DNA from: Anaerolineae bacterium
GTDB lineage: Bacteria > Chloroflexota > Anaerolineae > J102
Direction of reading: 5' to 3'
NCBI GenBank assembly: GCA_015493675.1
Contig: WGCR01000163.1
Location: forward strand, 1 to 5,742
DNA: 5,742 bases
Positions 1 through 5,584 of the stretch are shown piece by piece. Position 1 is the stretch's first letter, and the number at the start of each line of letters is the position of its first letter. The notes beneath the pieces are model-generated. The model ran no database searches, was not told the origin of the DNA, and saw only the letters and a program-made list of their open reading frames with translations. A program made the position numbers and the translations under genes.

Positions 1-2
1 AC

Positions 3-581
3 CGCTTGACCATCGGGCTGGACCCCTCGCGGGGGATGCTGGCCCAGGCCCGCTCGCGGCTGCCCCGCATCCCGCTGGTGCAGGCCCAGGGCGAAGCCCT
101 GCCCTTCGCCCCCGGCGCCTTCGATCTCATCACCCTGGTGCATGTGCTCCATCACCTGGCTGACCCCGGGCGTTTCATGCGTGAGGCAGCCCGTTGTCTG
201 GCTGCGGGCGGCGCGCTGGCCCTGGTGGGCGCTGATCCCGATGCGCCGGACAACGCCTGGTACATCTACGATTATTTTCCGGGCGTGGAGGAACTGGACG
301 ACGCCCGTTTTCCCGCGTGGGAGCAGGTGCGGGCCTGGATGAAGGAGGCCGGGTTCGGGCGGATCGAGGCGCGCACGGTCGAGATCATCGACACCGTGAG
401 GCAAGGGGAGCAGGTTTTCGACGACGCATTTCTGGCCAAAAACGCCACCTCGCAACTGGCCATGTTGTCGGATGAAGCCTATCGGGCGGGCATCGGGCGG
501 ATGCGGGCCGCCATCGCCGCGGACCCCGCTATCGCGTTCCACACTCACATCGAGATGGTGATGATGGTGGGCAGAAGGTGA
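3..581 (+). CDS. Class I SAM-dependent methyltransferase, 3' part (5' end outside window)
   Basis: Transfers a methyl group from S-adenosylmethionine to an unidentified small-molecule acceptor, presumably in the cytoplasm. The visible part starts inside the Rossmann fold: GLDPSRGML with an acidic residue at the end of strand beta-2 (ribose contact), then EALPFAPGAFDLI (motif II region), then VLHHLADPGRFMREAARCL followed by GGALALVG (motif III region). This order is typical of the UbiE/Methyltransf_11 type. The glycine-rich motif I (GxGxG) should lie just upstream and is cut off by the window edge. A TTG at position 6 could be read as a start, but the reading frame is open to the edge and motif I would be lost, so the gene is treated as 5'-truncated. 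The C-terminal part, with WEQVRAWMKEAGF, is a less conserved substrate-side region. GC is very high (47 of 60 bases at 61-120), unlike the genes downstream. The fold is secure; the substrate is unknown. Confidence 0.85.
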   Translation, partial: RLTIGLDPSRGMLAQARSRLPRIPLVQAQGEALPFAPGAFDLITLVHVLHHLADPGRFMREAARCLAAGGALALVGADPDAPDNAWYIYDYFPGVEELDDARFPAWEQVRAWMKEAGFGRIEARTVEIIDTVRQGEQVFDDAFLAKNATSQLAMLSDEAYRAGIGRMRAAIAADPAIAFHTHIEMVMMVGRR

Positions 582-641
582 TCGTTGTTTTTTGTAGCAA
601 AAGGTAACTACTAAGGTCGCTGACTTCTACAGTAAGTTTTT

Positions 642-673
642 GCCACGAAGACACGAAGAAAACGAAGACACGA
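642..673. repeat. CCACGAAG-type dispersed repeat, left arm
   Basis: The stretch begins GCCACGAAGACACGAAG and continues with two more CGAAG units. It belongs to the same family as the palindrome inside the membrane-protein gene at 4536-4616, whose right arm, read in reverse complement, begins GCCACGAAGGCGCGAAGG. Only this arm is intact here. A degenerate partner (TTTCTTCATGCC, 915-926) lies beyond the MITE, which suggests the palindrome was split by that insertion. Confidence 0.6.
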
Positions 674-687
674 CGCGTTGATTATTT

Positions 688-909
688 GGGTGTGTCCAAA
701 ATGAGTTGAAGGTCGAGGCTGGCGAACGCAGTACCGATTTCAAGACCTCCGGGAGGTGGGTGATAACTTGTTTGCCGCCTGTCACCTTCTCGCCGGGCAA
801 GAATGGAAATTTTCTCCACGGCCTTTGCACCCACCTCCCGGAGGTCGAGCCATAGAGCCCTACAAGCTGGCGGGCGGCCTACGCAGCTCAACCGAAAATG
901 GACACACCC
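688..909. mobile_element. MITE-like non-autonomous transposable element, 222 bp
   Basis: The element starts GGGTGTGTCCA at 688-698 and ends with its exact reverse complement TGGACACACCC at 899-909. The similarity extends imperfectly to about 22 bp (17 of 22 matching, with GTTGA shared at the inner end). Identical 8-bp direct repeats flank it. Inside is a second perfect 19-bp inverted repeat, so most of the element could fold into a long branched hairpin. Open frames across it are short, continue beyond the element ends, and resemble no transposase; the element must therefore be mobilised in trans, if at all. The parent transposase family is not identified: TIR style and duplication length would fit an IS256-like or IS1595-like enzyme, but that is a guess. 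It lies between the methyltransferase and the kinase and may have altered the kinase's upstream region. Confidence 0.75.
744..846. repeat. 19-bp perfect inverted repeat inside the MITE
   Basis: GACCTCCGGGAGGTGGGTG at 744-762 is exactly reverse-complemented at 828-846, with a 65-base loop. Each arm also contains its own palindrome, ACCTCC-G-GGAGGT, so it can form either one long stem or two small local hairpins. No T-run follows on the plus strand, so it is not called a terminator. Confidence 0.8.
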
Positions 910-978
910 GATTATTTCTTCATGCCTCTGAAACCAGATAGGTAAGCAGGTATCATCACCTTTTTCCAAAAGCCAATT

Positions 979-1006
979 TTGCCTCACAATGATGATGCCG
1001 TACAAT
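979..1006 (+). promoter_or_regulatory. Possible sigma-70-type promoter for the kinase-receiver genes
   Basis: TTGCCT (979-984, 4 of 6 to the -35 consensus) and TACAAT (1001-1006, 5 of 6 to the -10 consensus) are separated by 16 bases. Transcription would begin near 1013, upstream of the ATG at 1058 but downstream of the competing ATG at 989. It lies outside the MITE. The prediction uses Escherichia coli rules in an unknown organism and is weak. Confidence 0.3.
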
Positions 1007-1057
1007 AAGAAAAGTTCAACGGTCTGGACCAACACACTCACTTTTCCGGGGATCGCA

Positions 1058-2878
1058 ATGACCGCACCACCAATTTCAGAAGAGCAGTATGAATCCGTTT
1101 ATCAAAGCATTACGAAAAAGATTCCCATCGGGCGCTTTCAACTTGATGCTGAAGACAGAATCATCGACGTTGATGACGGCTGGCTGAAATTATATGGTTA
1201 CGCCCCGGATGAACGGGAACTGGTGCTGGGGGATCCAATCAAAGAACGCTATGTAGACGACACTGAGTTACAGCTTTGTGAAAAAATCAAAAAGGAGCAA
1301 TCTACAGAACCAGTCGAACGCACTTGCCTGTTAAAAAAGAAAACAGGGGAGCATTTCTTTGCCGAAGTGCATACTCAAGGCATTTGGGATGAACAAAGAC
1401 GTTATCTGGGCCGCTTTGGCTTTGTGCGGGATGTGACCGCGCGGGAAGTGTATGAACGCATCGACAAAAAGCTCCCCGTGGCGTTCTACATTGTCAGAAA
1501 GGTGCATTGGGAAGATCAGGTCGTATTCTGCAATAAAGCATTTCTGAAGTTGTACGGCTTCGACGCCATAACTGACGCCTTGGGATATCGTGTGGTCGAT
1601 TTGTTTCAAAATCGGAAGGACTATGATGAATTTATCAAGAAAGGTCATGCGCAGCCAGTATTACCCAAACAACGCACAAAAGTTCAAACGAGCAAGGGGG
1701 AACCATTTACCGTCGAATCCCATGTCTACTTCGATAAACATGAACGCTATGGCGTGTTGAGGGATGCCAGTCAGGAAGATCAACTTTTCGAAGCGATTGC
1801 CAACATGAATCTCACGATTCACACTTACCACACCGCGATTCATGGCATGGTGCTTCTGACCGAGGTGTTCATCAAATATCTGTTGCATGATCCAGATACT
1901 GATGTCACAGAGATTTCTTTGCAGCCGGATCGAAGGATATTGAATGAAAGGATAGTTGATTTGATGGCGGTCATCGACAAATTATCTAACCAGGCTGAAG
2001 TGCGGGGCGCGGCAGGCTTGCTGGCCCCTTTGCAGCGTCCCCTGGATATCCTGACCGGACGCGTCTATGGAGATTTCCCCTGGGAAGCGTTGTTGGATAG
2101 CAAGCTGGATACAACTATCATTATTACCCGCCTCGTGGATGATGAATTATGGCCCCGTGAATCCTTTAATCGGGAGTTACTGCGAGAGGTCAAAAAACAT
2201 GCCCAGATAGTGGCAGAGACCATTATGTTGATCCTGCTTTATCGCACCCGGCGTCACCTCATCGAATTGGGAGAAGAAATTCAGCAGCTTCTTGCATACG
2301 CCACCGATGCCAGCAAGAAGATCAAAGGCCAGGGCAATGAAGCTGTCAACCTCTGGACGCTGGTGCGAAATGTGATGAATCAGGAACAATCGTTTGCCGA
2401 GGCGTCTCACATCAAGCTCGAATACCATGCTGTAGAACGTGACGCCAACGTGTGGGGACAGCGGGCAGAGCTGGCCAGCGTTATTGCAGGCCTCATCCAT
2501 AACGCTATCAAATACAGTTGGCAGGGCGCACGGAGATATGTTCGTATCAGGCTCACACGAACAAAGAAAACGCCCCGGAGATTGAAACTTGCCATTTCCA
2601 ATTATGGCGTTCCTATAGCGCCGGATGAAATTGCTTCGGGCGATATTTTTCGGTATGGATACCGGGGCCGCTTCGCGACAGACCGCCATCGCCCCGGTTC
2701 AGGCATCGGACTTTATCATGCCAAGCGCGTCATCGAAGAACATAGCGGCGAGATAACTATCACCAGTTTTCCGGCCAGACAGCCAGCGCCAGACGAAACA
2801 TTACGCAACGTGCCCCATATCACCACAGTAACCATCCACCTTCCTGTTTATCATAAACGAGGAGACGATTTGTCATGA
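1058..2878 (+). CDS. PAS-PAS sensor histidine kinase, soluble, with atypical phosphoacceptor region
   Basis: Predicted cytoplasmic sensor kinase of 606 residues with no signal peptide or membrane helix. Two PAS domains are visible at about 15-130 (IPIGRFQLDAEDRIIDV, later GRFGFVRDVTARE) and 137-238 (LPVAFYIVR, later CNKAFLKLYGF). A helical linker follows to about 370, then a DHp-like helical pair (371-430) and a HATPase domain (445-598). ATPase motifs are the N-box LIHNAIKYS (Asn482), a G1 variant SNYGVPI with Asn in place of the usual Asp, GYRG at 534-537, and the G2 lid GSGIGL (547-552). No standard H-box (HExxTP) is present; His381 sits 101 residues before Asn482, a plausible spacing, and His255, 258 and 262 are alternatives. 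The ATG at 1058 is chosen because GGA stands 5 bases upstream; a longer frame from the ATG at 989 adds 23 non-PAS residues and lacks a ribosome site. Overlaps the receiver gene by ATGA. The signal sensed is unknown. Confidence 0.85.
   Translation: MTAPPISEEQYESVYQSITKKIPIGRFQLDAEDRIIDVDDGWLKLYGYAPDERELVLGDPIKERYVDDTELQLCEKIKKEQSTEPVERTCLLKKKTGEHFFAEVHTQGIWDEQRRYLGRFGFVRDVTAREVYERIDKKLPVAFYIVRKVHWEDQVVFCNKAFLKLYGFDAITDALGYRVVDLFQNRKDYDEFIKKGHAQPVLPKQRTKVQTSKGEPFTVESHVYFDKHERYGVLRDASQEDQLFEAIANMNLTIHTYHTAIHGMVLLTEVFIKYLLHDPDTDVTEISLQPDRRILNERIVDLMAVIDKLSNQAEVRGAAGLLAPLQRPLDILTGRVYGDFPWEALLDSKLDTTIIITRLVDDELWPRESFNRELLREVKKHAQIVAETIMLILLYRTRRHLIELGEEIQQLLAYATDASKKIKGQGNEAVNLWTLVRNVMNQEQSFAEASHIKLEYHAVERDANVWGQRAELASVIAGLIHNAIKYSWQGARRYVRIRLTRTKKTPRRLKLAISNYGVPIAPDEIASGDIFRYGYRGRFATDRHRPGSGIGLYHAKRVIEEHSGEITITSFPARQPAPDETLRNVPHITTVTIHLPVYHKRGDDLS
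2859..2864 (+). promoter_or_regulatory. Ribosome binding site of the receiver gene, inside the kinase gene
   Basis: GAGGAG lies 10 bases before the ATG at 2875 and within the last codons of the kinase. It is the best Shine-Dalgarno match in the window. Together with the ATGA stop-start overlap it indicates translational coupling and fixes the receiver's start. Confidence 0.7.
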
Positions 2879-3450
2879 CTTACGCTATTCTTTGGATCGA
2901 AGACAATTTACAGAGTATTTTCGCCCCATACCTTGCTCCCATCCTTGCCGATTCCTCCCTGTATTTGCAGCAGGTTCCTGACGCTGCCCAGGCTTTCGAG
3001 GCGCTAAAGCATCACGACTATGATCTGATTGTTTTCGATCTCGATCTGCCTCCTGGAGAGAATAAAGAAATGGAAAAGATCTATCGCCATTGCACGCCAC
3101 AGCCTCAGAAGGCAACAGAAGCGTTGGGATATTATCTCCTGCAAGCCTGGCTAGAACGGCCCAGAGATCGCTCGTCAGAAGACACCGATCTGCCTGCAGA
3201 TATCGAAGTGGAAAAGATTCGTCTCCCTCCCCCTCTGTCAACAAGCCAGGTGGTTGTCTACTCAGTGTTTGCCAACAACTTTCGTAAGGAGCTGCTGCAA
3301 TTGGGGTTGCAGAACGATCACATCATCCAGAAATCGGTCAAACAATCTCGATTCTATTTACATCGACAAATCAAAGTCTTCTTGAAAAATAGATCCACTG
3401 AAAAAGGCGCTCTCACCACGGAGACACGGAGAACACAGAGAAAAGCATAG
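2875..3450 (+). CDS. Stand-alone response-regulator receiver protein with a long internal insertion
   Basis: Receiver (REC) protein of 191 residues with no output domain, presumably phosphorylated by the kinase encoded immediately upstream. Visible catalytic features: acidic pair Glu9-Asp10 in ILWIEDN, phosphoacceptor Asp55 in LIVFDLDLP, Ser130 in VVVYSVF (Thr/Ser switch position) and Lys153 in IIQKSV. Asp55 to Ser130 spans 75 residues, against 30 in CheY (Asp57 to Thr87), so roughly 45 extra residues (about 62-120, charged and proline-containing) are inserted between strands beta-3 and beta-4; Ser130 to Lys153 is normal (23 versus 22 in CheY). The residue after the lysine is Ser rather than the common Pro. 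The last dozen residues (TTETRRTQRKA) are encoded by a dispersed repeat, so the ancestral C-terminus probably ended earlier, near residue 175. It may act through protein contacts with the kinase or an unlinked effector; DNA binding is not supported. Confidence 0.8.
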   Translation: MTYAILWIEDNLQSIFAPYLAPILADSSLYLQQVPDAAQAFEALKHHDYDLIVFDLDLPPGENKEMEKIYRHCTPQPQKATEALGYYLLQAWLERPRDRSSEDTDLPADIEVEKIRLPPPLSTSQVVVYSVFANNFRKELLQLGLQNDHIIQKSVKQSRFYLHRQIKVFLKNRSTEKGALTTETRRTQRKA

Positions 3451-3520
3451 CGGTTCACAGAGAAATCCCTCTCCAAACATCTACTTTTTCTTCCTCAGCG
3501 CCCCATGCCCTCCGTGGAGA
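3414..3520. repeat. CCACGGAG-type palindromic repeat at the end of the receiver gene
   Basis: The left arm runs CACCACGGAGACACGGAG, then AACACAGAG (3414-3440). The right arm, reverse-complemented, reads CCACGGAGGGCATGGGG and lies at about 3491-3517. CCACGGAG at 3416-3423 and CTCCGTGG at 3510-3517 are perfect partners; the rest of the stem is imperfect. A T-run (TCTTTTTT) follows at 3525-3532, so the structure might also act as a weak terminator between the receiver and membrane-protein genes. The left arm is translated and holds the receiver's stop codon. The remaining bases up to 3581 show no further gene. Confidence 0.6.
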
Positions 3521-3581
3521 AAGTCTTTTTTCCAGACAAGTCAATAATTGTCCACATAACGATAATTACGGATATAGTTTG

Positions 3582-5126
3582 ATGAGCACACAAGAAATTG
3601 CAGAAGTTTATTTACAAGTGCTTGTTACAATACTCGTTTTTGGGATTGGGTTCCCTTCATTCCTCTACGAGCGCCCCACCTGGTTACGCAGAATTCGGGA
3701 CAAGTACTCTGTTTGGAACAACTTACATAAAACCCTAGTCGTTGTAATTTTCACCATAGCAGTTATAGTTACAACCTATCTTTTTCCAGGATCTATTGCT
3801 AAAGAGTGTTCATCCAAAAAAATACTAATAATTCCGATTAGGCTTGTTGTCTCAGCTGCCATAGTTGTAGCTGTTGCAATGGTACTTTGGGGAGTGATCG
3901 GATTGCCAGAACAGTCAAGAGAAAGGAGATTGGTTCGTTGGTCACGAAGAAGCGTAAAAACATTTCTTGCTGTTGGCTCCATTGTACTGATCGGAATGGT
4001 ATGGGCTTATCTTGGTAAGCTATTTCATACGCTTTCTGATTTGGAATTTTTAAAATTGCGAATCAGAAGCAACGATCTTAATATATTGAGCATCTTGTTG
4101 ATAATTGCGATGATAGCAGTTGCCGTTTTGTGGTATAGACTTTATTTATTTCGTTTCGATACGATTTTGGGGCGTTTGGTAGAAATAACCGAATGCCGAT
4201 ATAAGAAACGTCGGTTGTGTTGGAATTATTGGCTCCTTAGAATAAGATATCAATGGTTTGATGACAAATCTTCCCGATCCAAAAAACCGCTAGAAGACAG
4301 CATTAAAGATATGGGCATATTAGGAGCGAATGCTGAATCCCATGGGGATAGATTGAATGTATTATTGAGATTGGAAGAATTTGTGAAGTTGATAGATGCG
4401 ACGGAGACATACGCCCCCCTAACCGATGCGATTCAAATGACCATTAGCGGAGGCCATAACACAGCCAAGGGGGAACTCTATTCAAACGCAATCGATATTA
4501 TCAGGTTGATATTGATTAAAGTAAATCGATCAAATGACACAAAGACACGAAGGACACAAAGAAGAAATAAAAGGTTTTCTTCGTGGCTTCGTCACCTTCG
4601 CGCCTTCGTGGCAAAGATGTTTCATAGGAGTATAATCCCAAAAAAGGACGAAACTACAACTGAACAAGAAAAACTACCAATTTCATTGGCTTTGGCGCAG
4701 GCCATGGCGGATATAGGCAGCGAAGCTCTGCGCCATGCTGCCAACTGGCAGGCGGCGAGAATAAAGACTCAGTTATCGGAGGCTGTGAAGAGCATGGCTC
4801 CAGGGCATCAGGCTGAGACATTGTTCCGCTTTGGCCTTGCAGCGCAGGAAGGGGGGCATGTAGACGAAGCATTGCAATTGATGGATGACCTGAGTAAAAG
4901 TCAGGCCCCGGAACATACATCGTACTGGATCGGGCTTCTGGCCCGGCTGGCAGCAGACAAAAATGCTGGCTCTAAGTGGGCGGCAGCCAAGGTGAAAGCA
5001 TCAGCAGATGATGCTCATAAGCGTATTGAAGAAGCTCTAGACCTGTTCGGTTTACTCATCGATTTCGAAACCGTGGACGCGATCGAGGCGCTAAAACCCT
5101 ACATAGCCGACCAACCCCCACTTTAA
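3582..5126 (+). CDS. Unrecognised five-helix membrane protein with cytoplasmic helical domain
   Basis: Protein of 514 residues that I cannot assign to a family. Hydrophobic segments at about 7-28, 49-69, 81-107, 126-146 and 166-189 are likely membrane helices. The loops after helices 1 and 3 are rich in Arg/Lys (RRIRDK; RERRLVRWSRR), so by the positive-inside rule the N-terminus is outside and the C-terminus in the cytoplasm. Residues 190-318 form a basic then mixed cytoplasmic region. Residues 319-345 (DTKTRRTQRRNK and following) are encoded by an in-frame palindromic repeat. Residues 365-510 look all-helical, with AQEGGHVDEALQLMDDL resembling a TPR-like hairpin. GC jumps across the repeat, from 22 of 60 bases (4081-4140) to 37 of 60 (4801-4860), which suggests a chimeric gene. 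ATG at 3582 is preferred, though the preceding TTG at 3579 is also possible; GGA at 3570-3572 is a weak ribosome site. Starts 131 bases after the receiver; it may or may not share its transcript. Confidence 0.7.
   Translation: MSTQEIAEVYLQVLVTILVFGIGFPSFLYERPTWLRRIRDKYSVWNNLHKTLVVVIFTIAVIVTTYLFPGSIAKECSSKKILIIPIRLVVSAAIVVAVAMVLWGVIGLPEQSRERRLVRWSRRSVKTFLAVGSIVLIGMVWAYLGKLFHTLSDLEFLKLRIRSNDLNILSILLIIAMIAVAVLWYRLYLFRFDTILGRLVEITECRYKKRRLCWNYWLLRIRYQWFDDKSSRSKKPLEDSIKDMGILGANAESHGDRLNVLLRLEEFVKLIDATETYAPLTDAIQMTISGGHNTAKGELYSNAIDIIRLILIKVNRSNDTKTRRTQRRNKRFSSWLRHLRAFVAKMFHRSIIPKKDETTTEQEKLPISLALAQAMADIGSEALRHAANWQAARIKTQLSEAVKSMAPGHQAETLFRFGLAAQEGGHVDEALQLMDDLSKSQAPEHTSYWIGLLARLAADKNAGSKWAAAKVKASADDAHKRIEEALDLFGLLIDFETVDAIEALKPYIADQPPL
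4536..4616. repeat. In-frame CCACGAAG-type palindromic repeat inside the membrane-protein gene
   Basis: Left arm GACACAAAGACACGAAGG continues with ACACAAAGAAG (4536-4564). The right arm (4575-4616) contains TTCGTGGC twice, at 4580-4587 and 4605-4612. CACGAAGG at 4546-4553 pairs perfectly with CCTTCGTG at 4603-4610, and the outer arms pair imperfectly. The approximate span is 81 bases, or 27 codons without a stop, so the host frame is preserved. It is related to the copies at 642 and 3414. Confidence 0.7.
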
Positions 5127-5581
5127 TCATCAATCTCCTTCAACACCGCTACCTCGTCGCAGACGTGGAATTTGGGGCAGTAGACGCACTCGCTCCAGAT
5201 CTTGGGACTGATGGCCCAGCGATCCACCACGCGGAAGCCCTGGCGTTCGAAGAATCGAGGAGACAGGGTCAGGGCGCAGACCTGGCGCAGGCCCCGCTGC
5301 CGGGCCATCTCCACCAGCGCCGCCACGATCTGCCCGCCCACGCCCTGGCCGTGCAAGGCCGGGTCCACAGCCAGAGAACGCAGCTCCACCAGCTCGGGGC
5401 TGAGATAGGCGATGTAGCCGCATCCCGCCACCTGGCCCGCCTCCTCCGCCACCAGAAAATCGCCCAACGCCCGCCGCACCTGCTCGGGCGTGCGATGCAG
5501 CATCAGATTCTGGTCCGCGAAGCCATTGACCAGATCGCAAATAGGCTGGATGTCAGCCTCGGTGGCGGGACGGATGTTCAT
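5123..5581 (-). CDS. argA: GNAT N-acetyltransferase, short ArgA-like (probable N-acetylglutamate synthase)
   Basis: GNAT acyltransferase of 152 residues that moves an acetyl group from acetyl-CoA to an amine. The most likely role is N-acetylglutamate synthesis, the first step of arginine biosynthesis, in the cytoplasm. The N-terminus MNIRPATEADIQPI is the typical GNAT opening; VELRSLAVDPALHGQGVGGQ (residues 65-84) holds the acetyl-CoA pyrophosphate loop (Q/RxxGxG type); SPRFFERQGFRVV (107-119) is the usual C-terminal motif. The tail KIWSECVYCPKFHVCDEVAV contains Cys132, Cys135 and Cys141 and resembles the tail of single-domain ArgA proteins, which lack the amino-acid kinase domain of classical ArgA. 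The ATG at 5581 is chosen; a TTG at 5638 would add 19 residues encoded by low-complexity repeat and is rejected. GC is high (47 of 60 at 5281-5340), matching the methyltransferase and not its neighbour. Its stop overlaps that of the convergent membrane-protein gene. The GNAT assignment is secure, the ArgA role moderately so. Confidence 0.8.
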   Translation of the reverse strand: MNIRPATEADIQPICDLVNGFADQNLMLHRTPEQVRRALGDFLVAEEAGQVAGCGYIAYLSPELVELRSLAVDPALHGQGVGGQIVAALVEMARQRGLRQVCALTLSPRFFERQGFRVVDRWAISPKIWSECVYCPKFHVCDEVAVLKEIDD

Positions 5582-5584
5582 GGG

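Larger units (their letters stand above)
680..917. repeat. 8-bp target-site duplication flanking the MITE (680-687 and 910-917)
   Basis: The octamer GATTATTT occurs at 680-687, immediately before the left terminal repeat, and again at 910-917, immediately after the right terminal repeat. The two copies are identical and abut the ends exactly, which is the signature of a DNA-transposon insertion. An 8-bp duplication is used by several IS families, including IS256-like and IS1595-like groups, so length alone does not assign a family. Perfect identity suggests the insertion is not very old. Confidence 0.75.

Noticed and set aside
582..641. Terminator after the methyltransferase gene
   Set aside because: A T-run is present near 588-595 but no stem precedes it.
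682..1041. Minus-strand open frame of 119 codons across the MITE
   Set aside because: It runs through the element ends, the target duplication and the kinase upstream region, has no ribosome site and no recognisable domain; palindromic DNA often leaves open frames by chance.
989..1057. N-terminal extension of the kinase from the ATG at 989
   Set aside because: No Shine-Dalgarno is present before 989, the added 23 residues are unlike a PAS start, and a candidate promoter overlaps the region. It remains possible.
2177..2689. Minus-strand open frame of 170 codons opposite the kinase
   Set aside because: It lies fully antisense to the conserved ATPase domain and shows no motif or ribosome site.
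3548..3578. Promoter for the membrane-protein gene (TTGTCC and TATAGT)
   Set aside because: The 19-base spacing and weak hexamers are no better than expected by chance in AT-rich DNA.
5130..5540. Second minus-strand open frame of 136 codons inside the ArgA-like gene
   Set aside because: Its product is a low-complexity Gly/Ala/Arg/Pro string typical of an out-of-frame reading of GC-rich coding DNA; the overlapping frame has clear GNAT motifs.
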